From: Sinorhizobium mexicanum
GTDB taxonomy: Bacteria > Pseudomonadota > Alphaproteobacteria > Rhizobiales > Rhizobiaceae
Length of the DNA: 64,000 nucleotides
Reading direction: 5' to 3'
NCBI RefSeq assembly: GCF_013488225.1
Contig: NZ_CP041241.1
Coordinates: 434,001-498,000, forward strand
Within the stretch, counting starts at the first letter, position 1. The number at the start of each line of letters is the position of its first letter. A program made the translations under genes and the position numbers. A model generated the notes under the pieces. That model searched no databases. It saw nothing but the letters and a program-made list of their open reading frames with translations, and was not told the origin of the DNA. Below are positions 53,797 to 62,725 of this stretch, in pieces.

Positions 53797-54417
53797 CTAA
53801 GCGGTAGCCTCTTCGAGAAATGTTTCGGTCATTACGAGTTGCAGCTGCGCAGAAAAGCGCTCGCCCAACAGCTCCAACGAGGCGTCATGTGAATCGTCTG
53901 CGCTGCTGCATACGGCGTCCGTCAGGAGGATGACCCGGTAGCCGAGATCAATTGCGCCCAGCGTAGCGGCGAGAACGCAGACATCCGTTTCGCCGCCGCT
54001 GATGGCGAGCGTAGAGACCCGGTCACGTTGAAGCTTTGCGTGGAGAGTGCCGTCAAACCATGGTGAATAGGTGCGTTTGTCGTGTATTTCGGCAGGTGGA
54101 ACGAGAGCGGCGAGCGGCTCAATCAACTCAATCATGTCGGGGGGCAAATGCTCACCGGTCATCATCCACCATTTCGTATAATACGCCGCCCACGCCCCTG
54201 GCATTCCAGCAGCAGTCCTTGGAGGAATGAAACGGGTGAAGATCGTTTGTTGCGGATGACGGCTGGCCACCTCAACGACCTCGGGAGACACCTTCTCCAT
54301 CCACGCAACGTGCCATGGCGTGTCCTCGGCAAACATCTTCTGCATATCGACACAGAGATGCCGCCAATTGCCAAGAACTCCCGCCCGGAACCGGTTCTCC
54401 ACGTCCAGTGCGCTCAT
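53797..54417 (-). CDS. isochorismatase-like cysteine hydrolase
   Basis: A 206-residue cytosolic cysteine hydrolase. VDMQKMFAE carries the catalytic aspartate, KRTYSPWFDGTL the lysine, and SGGETDVCVLAATLGAIDLGYRVILLTDAV the nucleophilic cysteine. This is the isochorismatase/nicotinamidase fold; the substrate is not clear. ATG 54417 overlaps the end of the upstream 86-residue gene (ATGA), so both use the EcfG-like promoter at 54704. Confidence 0.87.
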   Translation of the reverse strand: MSALDVENRFRAGVLGNWRHLCVDMQKMFAEDTPWHVAWMEKVSPEVVEVASRHPQQTIFTRFIPPRTAAGMPGAWAAYYTKWWMMTGEHLPPDMIELIEPLAALVPPAEIHDKRTYSPWFDGTLHAKLQRDRVSTLAISGGETDVCVLAATLGAIDLGYRVILLTDAVCSSADDSHDASLELLGERFSAQLQLVMTETFLEEATA

Positions 54418-54674
54418 GATTTGTCAAATGATTGGGCGCCGATCGCCGACGAGCCGTCGCCTTTGCGGAGTCTACGAAGCTGGTTGACAAGCTGAAGGGG
54501 AATTGATGCGCGAGCGGCCGAAATATCGCAACTCTCGGCTATCAGCTTCAGCATCTCCTGGGCCTCGTCTGCGCTGACCACGCCGCGCATGGCCAATCGC
54601 CCGATAAGAATTAACAACGCTCCCTCGGTCCCAAGCGAACGCCGCGTGACTTCCTTCTCGAATGTATTTTCCAT
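54414..54674 (-). CDS. small hypothetical protein, 86 residues
   Basis: An 86-residue helical protein: RRSLGTEGALLILIGRLAMRGVVSADEAQEMLKLIAESCDISAA. First gene of a two-gene operon with the isochorismatase-like hydrolase. GGAGGC lies before ATG 54674, and a consensus EcfG promoter is 30 bases upstream. No family was recognised. Confidence 0.72.
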   Translation of the reverse strand: MENTFEKEVTRRSLGTEGALLILIGRLAMRGVVSADEAQEMLKLIAESCDISAARASIPLQLVNQLRRLRKGDGSSAIGAQSFDKS

Positions 54675-54703
54675 TCGTTTGGTGCCTCCAATATCTCTTG
54701 GCT

Positions 54704-54728
54704 AACGACCGATCAGAACGATTGTTCC
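54704..54728 (-). promoter_or_regulatory. EcfG-type promoter, full consensus
   Basis: Minus strand GGAAC, 16 bases, CGTT, directed at the 86-residue gene and the hydrolase. Confidence 0.7.
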
Positions 54729-54816
54729 CGGATCAAGGTGCAGTCAGAGCAGCGATACGGGGCTCCGTCGCCGACCGTCGCCCTCTCCAGGCAGGTGGTC
54801 ATCCGGACAGGCCTCA

Positions 54817-54842
54817 GGAACCAAATTCAGCCATAGCGAGTT
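54817..54842 (+). promoter_or_regulatory. possible EcfG-type promoter for csbD
   Basis: GGAAC, 17 bases, AGTT, 36 bases before ATG 54879. The first -10 base is off consensus. Confidence 0.45.
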
Positions 54843-54878
54843 CCTGCACCACGCAAACAAACGCACCAGGAGATAGTC

Positions 54879-55085
54879 ATGGATTGGAATCGCGTCGAAG
54901 GTAACTGGAAGCAAGTCAAAGGTAAGATCAAGGAACAATGGGGACGACTTACCGACGATGATCTCGACGAGATTGCCGGCAAGCGCGAGCAACTGGAAGG
55001 TAAGATCCAGGAACGCTACGGCATCGAAAAGGACCTCGTAAGACGAGATATTGACGATTGGTACGGCCGTCAGAGGTGGAATTGA
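54879..55085 (+). CDS. CsbD-like stress response protein
   Basis: A 68-residue hydrophilic protein. MDWNRVEGNWKQVKGKIKEQWGRLTDDDL, then KREQLEGKIQERYGI, are the CsbD family consensus with its two short helical repeats. The family is a general-stress marker in many bacteria, for example under sigma-B in Bacillus. AGGAG precedes ATG 54879. A strong terminator follows. Confidence 0.93.
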   Translation: MDWNRVEGNWKQVKGKIKEQWGRLTDDDLDEIAGKREQLEGKIQERYGIEKDLVRRDIDDWYGRQRWN

Positions 55086-55109
55086 CGACGCCGCGAACAG
55101 ATTGTCAAA

Positions 55110-55129
55110 AACCCCGCCTCGGCGGGGTT
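55110..55129 (+). terminator. rho-independent terminator after csbD
   Basis: A seven-base perfect GC stem (CCCCGCC/GGCGGGG, extended by AA/TT) with a two-base tip, followed by CCCTTTG. It starts 25 bases past the CsbD stop. Confidence 0.75.
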
Positions 55130-55211
55130 CCCTTTGTGCCGGCCCTTTGACCCGCAACAGACAAGATCACGCGCAAGCGGGTTCGACAGGCTTGGTCCTT
55201 CGAGCCTTTGT

Positions 55212-55784
55212 CTATTTGTCCTTGGGGGCGAGCCGCTTTAGGATTTCGGCCGCAACTGCGTTTGCCGTGGCCGGGTTCTGGCCGGTGATCAACTCGCGGT
55301 CGGTCACCACATTCGGCTCGAAGGGCTTCTTGTTGCTGACGAAAACCGCACCGGCCTGTTCTAGCGCATCCTGCGGGTAGAACTTCATCTCGCCGCCGCC
55401 GAGCAGGGGCTTGGCCATTTCTTCCTCTTCGTTACTGAAGACGGTGATCCTGTAGCCGGCATAAATCCAGTCCGGGGAGGCTTTCGGCCCGGTGCCAGCG
55501 GCCATGTCCTGCTCGAAGGCGGGTGCGTCCTTGAGTGTGGAGATCAGCCCGATGGGCCCATGGCACATCAGCGCCGTTACCTTACCCTGCGTGTGGAAGT
55601 GCCGGAGAAGCTTGCCGAGGCCAGGGCTGATCAGAAGGTCCTGCATCGGCGCATGGCCGCCCGGAACGTAGACGGCATCGAAGCTCGCATAGCCGGCCCG
55701 TTCGATTTGGTCGAGGCTGACAACCGGCGAGTCCTTTTCGTCCGTGATCTTCAGCTTCGTAAGCAGGGCTTCGCTTGTGCGCAT
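55212..55784 (-). pseudogene. DJ-1/PfpI (type 1 glutamine amidotransferase-like) gene, 5' truncated
   Basis: The minus frame from about 55784 to the stop encodes 190 residues of an Hsp31/PfpI-type protein: [16 protein letters not shown], the nucleophile elbow [10 protein letters not shown], and VTDRELITGQNPATANAVA. Intact relatives begin about 80 residues earlier with a first beta strand and a substrate loop; these are absent. Upstream of 55784 the DNA belongs instead to etfA on the other strand. An ATG exists at 55784, but the fold would lack its first strands. Likely non-functional as glyoxalase or chaperone. Confidence 0.75.
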
Positions 55785-56540
55785 CGCCTGGTCGCCGACG
55801 ACGCCAGCCTCGGCAACAATCTCGCCGAGCCGCTCGCCGCAACGATCGTCGCGCTGGCCGGCGGCTACGACACCATCATTGCCGCCGCCACCTCGGTCGG
55901 CAAGAACGTTTTGCCGCGCGTCACTGCTCGACGTCGCCCAGGTCTCGGAATCATCGAGGTGGTCTCCGCCGACACCTTCAAGCGGCCGATCTATGCCGGC
56001 AACGCCATCCAGACGGTGCAGACGAGCGAAGCCAAGCGCGTCATCACCGTGCGCACCGCCTCGTTCGCCGCTGCCGCCGAGGGCGGTTCGGCCGCGGTCG
56101 AGACGGTTGCGGCCGCCGCCGATCCGGGTCTTTCCAGCCATGTTGCCGATGCGCTGTCGTCGTCGGACCGGCCGGAACTGACCTCGGCGAAGATCATCAT
56201 CTCCGGCGGCCGCGCACTCGGCTCGTCGGAAAAGTTCAAGGAAATGATCCTGCCGGTCGCCGACAAGCTCGGCGCCGCCGTCGGCGCGTCGCGCGCCGCC
56301 GTCGACGCCGGCTACGCCCCGAACGACTGGCAGGTCGGCCAGACCGGCAAGGTGGTCGCGCCCGACCTCTACATCGCCTGCGGCATCTCCGGGGCGATCC
56401 AGCATCTCGCCGGCATGAAGGATTCCAAGGTGATCGTCGCCATCAACAAGGACGAGGAGGCGCCGATCTTCCAGGTCGCCGACTACGGCCTCGTCGCCGA
56501 CCTCTTCGACGTCCTGCCGGAACTCGAAAAGGCGCTGTGA
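55785..56540 (+). pseudogene. etfA: electron transfer flavoprotein alpha subunit gene, 5' truncated and frameshifted
   Basis: From about 55788 the plus frame reads [16 protein letters not shown] and runs to an intact EtfA C-terminus with the FAD-binding blocks [29 protein letters not shown] and [17 protein letters not shown]. The first 55 or so residues are missing. Between about 55925 and 55955 the frame reads TARRRPGLG where relatives have [11 protein letters not shown]; a small deletion and a compensating one shift the frame locally and then restore it. There is no start codon or ribosome site. It abuts the truncated DJ-1 gene head to head. Confidence 0.8.
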
Positions 56541-56679
56541 TCCTGATGACGAGCAGGATTTGCCGGAAGGCGGGGAGTATCGGTCTTTGGCGGGCGAATA
56601 CCGAAATCCGCAGGCGGGCCGGGTGGTTGAGCCCTTCGATTTTGGAATGTCAGCATGATCGAAAACGCTAGCGGCCGGA

Positions 56680-57312
56680 GTGGGCAACACGGGTAGGCTC
56701 TTGAAGAGAGATCCAGAACGCACCAGAGACACGATACTGCGGGCCGCCACGGGCGAATTCGCCGCCTATGGCATGGGCGGCGCGCGAATTGACAACATCG
56801 CGCGAAGATCAGGCTCGAACAAGCGTATGATCTACCATTATTTTGGCGATAAGGAGGGGCTGTATGCGGAGGTACTGGATCATGCTTTCGCCAGGATGCG
56901 GAGTGCCGAGCAATCCTTAGATTTCGACCTCCTCACGCCCATGGAAGGCGTTGAGAAGATCGCTCGATTTATCTGGCAGTACTTTCTGACGAATCCAGAA
57001 ATTCTAAGCCTTCTTGGTACGGAGAACCTACATCAGGCACGCTTTCTTGACCGATCCTCGAACGGAAAACTGCTCAACCACCAACTGGTGCGCAAGTTGC
57101 AGGCGTTAATCCGGCACGGTCAGGCGGACGGCGTGATGAAGGGCGATATCGATGCTTTGAAGGTGTTTCTCACCATGTTGTCCATGAGCTTCTTTTACCT
57201 TTCCAACCGGTACACGTTATCAACGATGTTCAACAAGGACCTTGAACAGGAAGACGTACTTGCGAGGTGGGAGGATCATATCGTTCATGTCGTTTCACAG
57301 TCGCTCCGGTAG
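56680..57312 (+). CDS. TetR/AcrR family transcriptional regulator
   Basis: A 210-residue repressor. The HTH spans about residues 12-60: RDTILRAATGEFAAYGMGGARIDNIARRSGSNKRMIYHYFGDKEGLYAEVL. The C-terminal ligand-binding domain is helical and includes FIWQYFLTNPEILSLLGTEN. Start GTG 56680. Its local codon use is less GC-rich than that of its neighbours. The nearest candidate targets are the exported hydrolase and the decayed GST; nothing proves a link. Confidence 0.9.
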   Translation: MGNTGRLLKRDPERTRDTILRAATGEFAAYGMGGARIDNIARRSGSNKRMIYHYFGDKEGLYAEVLDHAFARMRSAEQSLDFDLLTPMEGVEKIARFIWQYFLTNPEILSLLGTENLHQARFLDRSSNGKLLNHQLVRKLQALIRHGQADGVMKGDIDALKVFLTMLSMSFFYLSNRYTLSTMFNKDLEQEDVLARWEDHIVHVVSQSLR

Positions 57313-57449
57313 TCAACGTTGGTGGTGCTCGTCGCGGAGCGAGTCACGACAGGGCCGAGGGTCAAGATTCCTTCAAGGCGACGAATGCAAAGGGCGACTC
57401 GCCAATGCGCCGGTTCCGTCGCCATCGACCGATCGTCTCAGGTGGGTGG

Positions 57450-57665
57450 AGACCGGCATGGAGCTGCACTTGCATCGACGCTTCCACTCGGCGCGAAGCC
57501 ACGGCTGAGCGAAGAAAGCGATCAAAGCCGACCAGCTCGCGCGCTTCGCAAAAAACCGATCATGGTGCGCCCCCGGCCGAGCAGCGAAATATCGGCGATG
57601 CTGTAGTCAGCGCCGCCCATCACCCAGTCGCGGCCCGCGAGCCGTTCCCGATTTGTGAGGTGGGA
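57450..57665 (-). pseudogene. glutathione S-transferase C-terminal relic
   Basis: The minus strand reads RERLAGRDWVMGGADYSIADISLLG, then after a frameshift near 57555 CEARELVGFDRF. This is the order of the C-terminal domain of YfcG/YghU-type glutathione S-transferases (YSIADI block followed by the ARELVGFDRFP block). The thioredoxin-like N-terminal domain is absent. Dead gene. Confidence 0.6.
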
Positions 57666-57739
57666 AGCGACTGTCGAGCTCCCGGACTCGATGCCATCGG
57701 GACGGGCAGCCGAACCGGCTGCCCCGAGACGGCCATGCC

Positions 57740-58543
57740 TCATTGCGTGATCATCATCTTTACGGCATCATCGGTGGTCCAAAGTCCGTTCGCCATATAT
57801 CGGAAATTGACCAGCGCCGCTTGATAGCCATCGCCTTCAGGCAGTTTAGTTGCGGCTATCGCGTCTCGTATGACCGCTACTTCAAATCCCTCTTCGAGGA
57901 ATTCGCGAAGATGTGATTCAACACACATGTTCGCAAGCATTCCTGCGAGAATTATCTGCGTGACGCCCTGCTTGCGGAGTTGGAAGGAGAGGTCGTTCAG
58001 TTGGGGACCGTATAGCTTGTGCGGCGAGGCAATGATCGTTTTGTCGTCCTCGATATACTTCTTGAAATCGGGTAGGAAGTCTGCGCCAGATCCCTCGAAG
58101 CCGTCCAATGTATAAGGACCCTTCCGGTCGAAGACGCCAACATCATGCTGAAAGATCTCGAGCGGACCCTGCACCTTCCAGGTATGATCCCAGTGGTAAT
58201 AATGATGGGGCGATATCGCGACCACCATTCCTGCCTGTTTTGCGGCGGCGAAGAGCTGATCCAGGTGGGGAACAACTTGATGTTCGGTAACACTTTCACC
58301 CACGACGGGCCAAGCAAGCCCCTTGGGGCTCATGAAATCATTCTGTGGATCGATAACGACGAGCGCCGCTCTTGAAACGTCGAGTTTCATGTTGCCTTTG
58401 GTCAGTGCTGGATTGGCTGGATCTTTGTACAAATCGGCGGCTGACTGTGCATTGGCGGGTGCGCTGGCTGTAATAAGAATAACTGCCCAAGCCAGAATTG
58501 CTGATTCGAAATTTCGAAGTTTTTTCAGCTTTTGGACTAACAT
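57740..58543 (-). CDS. exported isochorismatase-family cysteine hydrolase
   Basis: A 267-residue protein. A signal peptide (hydrophobic about 14-30, PANAQS cleavage) puts it in the periplasm, which is unusual for the family. ALVVIDPQNDFMSPKG has the catalytic aspartate, ASPHKLYGPQ the lysine region, and LAGMLANMCVESHLREFLEEGFEVAVIRDAI the nucleophilic cysteine. Near HHYYHWDHTW are several histidines. The substrate is unknown. It lies between two relics and is itself intact. Confidence 0.87.
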   Translation of the reverse strand: MLVQKLKKLRNFESAILAWAVILITASAPANAQSAADLYKDPANPALTKGNMKLDVSRAALVVIDPQNDFMSPKGLAWPVVGESVTEHQVVPHLDQLFAAAKQAGMVVAISPHHYYHWDHTWKVQGPLEIFQHDVGVFDRKGPYTLDGFEGSGADFLPDFKKYIEDDKTIIASPHKLYGPQLNDLSFQLRKQGVTQIILAGMLANMCVESHLREFLEEGFEVAVIRDAIAATKLPEGDGYQAALVNFRYMANGLWTTDDAVKMMITQ

Positions 58544-58807
58544 TGAACTGTCTCCTGTCGACGATATTGTCCGTTACGCCCGAAGTCGGAACTGCGCGTC
58601 CGCAATGTATTACCTGGAAGGCGATCAGGAATTGCTTCGTGGTTCTACGCTAAATTAGCAGCAACCAAGCCGAAACTATACTTTGGTTTTGGGGGCGCCG
58701 ATGAGAACGTTTTCTATCACACCTTGAAAATCCCGGCCGGACAGGAACCCCGCTGTGATAGACCCCGTTCCGTGACGTCATGGCTGCGGTCCCCTTACGC
58801 TACTGCG

Positions 58808-59070
58808 CAAGGGCGAGGCGGACGACGCCGCCTACAAATGGATCAACTTCCTGCTGCGTCCGGAAATCGTGGCCAAGGTTTCGGCCGCGGCAGGCGAGAC
58901 CATTGCGGTCAAGGACGGCATCAGCCTGTTGCCCGATAACATGCGCGCAGTGGTTGGGGGCCTTCACCGAGGAAGATCTGACGAAGATCAAGTTCGCGGC
59001 ACACATCCCGCCCGGCGTCGAAGACCTCGACGCCAAGGCGCTCGAGCGGATCAAGGCCGCGACGAACTGA
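58808..59070 (+). pseudogene. polyamine-type ABC substrate-binding protein, C-terminal relic
   Basis: One frame reads ADDAAYKWINFLLRPEIVAKV through LLPDNMRAVVGG; a second frame, after a shift near 58960, reads AFTEEDLTKIKFAAHIPPGVEDLDAKAL and ends at TGA 59068-59070. These are the last 90 residues of a PotD/PotF-type periplasmic binding protein. The rest is absent. Not functional. Confidence 0.7.
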
Positions 59071-59588
59071 TCGGCTTTCTGCGAACGATCCCGGCCGCGC
59101 ATATACCGGGATCGCAAGGTCGGGTTCTACTCCCTGGCGCGCTTGCTGACTCTCGGGTGCGTTCACAACATTTGCCACTTGGAGCGATCGTTTTTCCTCG
59201 TTAGACTCTCGTCATACGCATAGAGCCGGCATCGACCTTGAGACCTGATCTACTGCAATTCGCTGCAGGTGCGCGACGGAAGGACGAGCGTTGAAGGATC
59301 CCAAATCTAAAGACAGCGCCGCGCCAAGCGACCAGCCGGCTTACCGCCCGATCGGGTTCCGGGCGATAGCGGCCGCGTTCAGCGTTCGCCGCCCTCCCGC
59401 TGTCATCAGCAATGAAAGCGAAGCGGCGTCGGGCGAATCCTTCCTGCCCTCCGGATTTCATTCGCCACCAGACGACTGAACTGGTGGAGACACCAGACAC
59501 TCACACGCCTGGCGGGAAACGCGGGGCAGCGCCTTGCCCTCAACGAACACGAGTTTGTGTTCTCGGCGCAAGGCCCGCCCCATCAAGT
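59071..59588 (+). other. gap without a recognised gene
   Basis: 518 bases with open frames on both strands but no ribosome sites, family motifs or repeats that I can support. Confidence 0.5.
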
Positions 59589-60248
59589 TCAGTTCTTAGC
59601 GAAGCAGTAGAGCAGCCCGCCGCCACCCGTGGATTTCAGTGCTTCTGTGCCGCAGCCGCCGCGGCTGGGGTGGGCGGAATTCCAGGAATTGATCCCCGCT
59701 TCACGACCACGGCGGTCGTGGTGACCGAGCATTGCGGCGCCTTCAGTGCTGGACGTCCAGTTGTTGCAGGTGCGGTCTTCGCCGGCGGCAAAGGCGGTGC
59801 CGTCCGGCTGGCTGCCGGTCAACATGTCGTGCAGGTTCGTTTCGTCGCCCACGCCGCTGATCTGCTCGCCCTTTTCGGTCAGGGCAGTTTCCTTGTTGAT
59901 GTTGACTTGCTTCGTGTGCAAGGCCTCGACGTTCGCGGCTATTTCTACGCCCTTGGCGTTGACCCAGGGGCCCGAGCCGATGCGGTCGCGGGCATTTACG
60001 GCATTGTCACCCTGAGTGCTGAGATAGGCGGCCCATTGGCGGGCGCCTGCGCCTGCCGCCTTGGCCAATTGCCCGCAATGGGCATCGGCACCTTCAAGCC
60101 CGCCGAGATCGGCTCCCTTGCCCGGATTGGTGCTGGTAACGAAAAACGTCATATTGGCCTTCGCATCCTGCGCCACGGCCGGCGGGGCCAAAAGAGCCAA
60201 GGCAGTGAGGCCACCGGCGGCCATGAGGATATTCGACAGAGATTTCAT
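59589..60248 (-). CDS. exported lectin-like protein, 219 residues
   Basis: A 219-residue secreted or periplasmic protein with a clear signal peptide (hydrophobic 8-20, PAVAQD cleavage). The mature part begins MTFFVTSTNPGKGADLGGLEGADAHC, includes RQWAAYLSTQG, TCNNWTSS and GAAMLGHHDR, and ends GGGGLLYCFAKN. Conserved cysteines frame a C-type-lectin-like fold, and such proteins are usually annotated as lectins. Ligand unknown. Confidence 0.8.
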   Translation of the reverse strand: MKSLSNILMAAGGLTALALLAPPAVAQDAKANMTFFVTSTNPGKGADLGGLEGADAHCGQLAKAAGAGARQWAAYLSTQGDNAVNARDRIGSGPWVNAKGVEIAANVEALHTKQVNINKETALTEKGEQISGVGDETNLHDMLTGSQPDGTAFAAGEDRTCNNWTSSTEGAAMLGHHDRRGREAGINSWNSAHPSRGGCGTEALKSTGGGGLLYCFAKN

Positions 60249-61421
60249 GTGTTCTCCTGCGCTGTACGTTCACGTTGTCGTGGTCTTAGCCCCGCGGGGC
60301 GATGGCTTGAGCAGGGTAGAAACGAGGCGGGGCCTTATCAAATTCCATTTGCCCTTAGCAAAATAAGCAGACGTTATCGAGCGCGCTCATTTCAGCGCCG
60401 GCGCGAGGGCGTCGATATCGGCCGCCATACGCATGATTGCCTCCTATGGCACTGTCCGTGTCGGCGCGGCCCCTTCCCAAACGCGTTGCTCGACACGTCA
60501 TGCTGACTGGCGCTGCTCGGCGTTTTCGGCCTGCTGGATACCGAATGTATTTCGCCGCTTGGAATTATATTTTATGCGAGTGGTATTCCTTGCCGGTTAT
60601 TGTTGCCGTGAACCCTCGAATTCGCAGCAAATTCGGATCTGGCCTCTCCAGAAGCTTTTTCCTCCTTGCGAGATGAATACAGGCATTGGCCACCGCGGAT
60701 TGGCTGTCATGCGCAGCCATGTCGGCATGGTCGCATCCGTCCGCTGCCGCACAGTGATCGTGCGGGAGGCCTGCATCCCGCCTGCCGCGCATGGATCGGC
60801 GAAGACTGATGACACCGCGGGCATCCACGAGGTTGCTCAATGCTTGCGGCGCGGTCTGCAATTCGCGCGCCTAGCGATGTTCGTAACCAATTCATGATTC
60901 CCGCGGGAACGGAACAAGGCACGCGTATCGGCATATCTGATGCGCGCAACCTTACCGGGCATGATGATTTCGAATGTCAAATCGAACATGCCATGGACCG
61001 GATGTTGAAGGACCGGCATCGCGGCGCCGCAACGACGGGGCCATGGCGGGGGGCATGGGAGCCTCCGAGCCTTGCTAATTCTACCGATGCTTGTGTCGTG
61101 GCCGCCCGCCGACGGGTCATGCGAGGGTTCCCAAATAACCTGCGGGTTATAGCGAGGGCGGCAAATGTCAGTTTACAGGACGGCCGCCGCGTGAGTTATT
61201 TTGCCGCGTCTTCAGCGGATTGCGGGAGGCAGAAGTGCTTGGGAGGGCACTGGCAAAGAGATTCTTGAAAAGAAGCATGAGGCGCGTCGGAGCTGGGTTG
61301 CCTGCTCCTGTCGATGCGCCTGGCGGAGACGGCTAGGAGGGGGATGCCTTCCTGCTTTGTTGGTGGACAGGCGCTGTGTGGCGCCGGGCCGCCCATTTCA
61401 CCCCGACGGAAAGGAACGAGA
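60249..61421 (+). other. 1.2 kb gap without a recognised gene
   Basis: Several open frames exist on both strands, none with a family motif and a good start. A near-perfect palindrome (ATAACC, TGCG, GGTTAT) is at 61135-61150, 272 bases before the YceI gene. The region may hold decayed genes beyond recognition. Confidence 0.45.
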
Positions 61422-62033
61422 GTGAAGCACGAATTCATCAAAACTCTGGCAACGGCGGCAATTGTCTGCGGCATGTCGTTTGGGGCTGCAAGCGCTCAGG
61501 AAGGTATCGACCTGGTCAATGGACAGACCAAGTTTGATATCGACCCGCACCATGCCACGGTTCTGCTAGCATGGAATCATGTGGGAATGTCCACAACCTA
61601 CGCTGTGGTCCGCGAGTTCGAAGGCACGCTGGATCTGGATCCGGCGAAAGTCGAAGACGCCAATCTCTCGGTGTCGCTGAAGCTCGGCTCGCTTGACACA
61701 ATGGAGCAAAAGCGCACCGAAGACCTGCAAGGTCCGCGCTTCTTTAACGTCGCGAACTTCCCCACGGCGACCTTCAAGAGCACCTCGGTCAAGCGCACCA
61801 GCGATACCACGGCCGACGTGACCGGTGATTTCACCCTGCTGGGGCAGACCAAGCCGCTTACGCTCAAGGTCAAGTACAACAAGGCGTCAAAAAATAAAGA
61901 CAAGCTCCTGGTGGGCTTTGATGCCGAAACGGTCATTACCCGTGCCGACTACGGTGTTGCGACCCTGGCCCCGATGGTTGGCCCGGAAGTGACGGTGAAA
62001 ATCAGCACCGAACTGCTTGCCGCCGCAAAATAA
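61422..62033 (+). CDS. YceI family periplasmic protein 1
   Basis: A 203-residue exported lipocalin-like protein. Signal peptide to about AASAQ, then FDIDPHHATVLLAWNHVGMSTTY, the YceI start, and FFNVANFPTATFKSTSVKR and VTGDFTLLGQTKPLTLKV. The family forms a barrel that binds isoprenoid lipids. GTG 61422 with AAGGAA is chosen over the longer open frame because it starts the signal peptide. First of a three-gene operon with cytochrome b561 and a second YceI. Confidence 0.9.
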   Translation: MKHEFIKTLATAAIVCGMSFGAASAQEGIDLVNGQTKFDIDPHHATVLLAWNHVGMSTTYAVVREFEGTLDLDPAKVEDANLSVSLKLGSLDTMEQKRTEDLQGPRFFNVANFPTATFKSTSVKRTSDTTADVTGDFTLLGQTKPLTLKVKYNKASKNKDKLLVGFDAETVITRADYGVATLAPMVGPEVTVKISTELLAAAK

Positions 62034-62043
62034 TATCGCGCAT

Positions 62044-62063
62044 CCCGGGGCTTCGGCCCCGGG
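62044..62063 (+). repeat. intercistronic hairpin with TTCG tetraloop
   Basis: A perfect eight-base stem, CCCGGGGC and GCCCCGGG, closed by TTCG (the very stable C-UUCG-G loop). It starts 11 bases after the YceI stop and 25 bases before the cytochrome b561 ATG. No T-tract follows. Confidence 0.7.
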
Positions 62064-62088
62064 GCCATGCCAGCACGAGGAAGAAGAA

Positions 62089-62697
62089 ATGCCCCTGAAG
62101 CACGCCAACAGCGATACCGCTGGTGACGCGGTCGGACCGGCGGAAGCCTATGACTGGTTCGCCAAGACGCTGCACTGGGGGATGGCTGCGGCTCTGCTGG
62201 GTCTGGGCCTTCTTGGATACTACATGAGCGGCCAGCCATTCTCCCTGCGGACCTTCAAGCTGTTCGATCTGCACAAATCGCTGGGACTGATCATGCTGGG
62301 TCTCGCGGCCCTGCGGTTGTTGCGTCGTTGGCAGAAGGGCGCTCCGGAACCGCTGACACAGGACGCCAAGGCGTGGGAGCTGCTGCTGGCCAGGATCGTG
62401 CATCTGGCGCTTTACGTGCTGATGTTTGCCGTGCCGATCCTGGGCTGGATCGGCGCTTCTGCCTCGGGATTGCCGATGACGTGGTTCGGCCTTGCCAATA
62501 TCCCATCGGTAACCCCTGCCGACAAGGAGGTTCAGGACTGGGCCTTCCTCCTGCACGAATGGGGAGTCTGGCTGCTGCTGGCCTGTGTCGGCCTGCACGC
62601 TGCCGGCGCGTTGAAGCGCCATTTCATGCTGAAAGATGAAACGCTTGTGCGAATGCTGCCGTTCGGCTGGGCCTTGGCTGCCCGCCTGCGTCGGTAA
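62089..62697 (+). CDS. cytochrome b561
   Basis: A 202-residue membrane protein with four spans. The haem histidines are likely those in FAKTLHWGM, DLHKSLGLIM, VHLALYVLMF and LHEWGVWLLLACVGLHAAGALKRHF. It is the YodB/CybB-type b561 usually found beside YceI genes, thought to shuttle electrons at the inner membrane with a quinone. ATG 62089 follows GAGGAAG. Confidence 0.9.
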   Translation: MPLKHANSDTAGDAVGPAEAYDWFAKTLHWGMAAALLGLGLLGYYMSGQPFSLRTFKLFDLHKSLGLIMLGLAALRLLRRWQKGAPEPLTQDAKAWELLLARIVHLALYVLMFAVPILGWIGASASGLPMTWFGLANIPSVTPADKEVQDWAFLLHEWGVWLLLACVGLHAAGALKRHFMLKDETLVRMLPFGWALAARLRR

Positions 62698-62725
62698 ATG
62701 CGCCTGCCAGAATACTGAGGTTAGA

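Noticed and set aside
55212..56750. Single 512-codon minus-strand frame read as one fusion protein
   Set aside because: Its first 320 codons are the antisense of etfA and lack motifs; only the part after 55784 resembles a protein family.
60387..60434. 15-codon minus-strand frame with a good AGGAGG ribosome site
   Set aside because: Too short and without conservation evidence; could be the head of a lost gene, but this cannot be supported.
61135..61150. Palindrome ATAACC-TGCG-GGTTAT as an operator of the YceI operon
   Set aside because: It lies 272 bases from the start with no visible promoter nearby; a 16-base near-palindrome alone is weak evidence.
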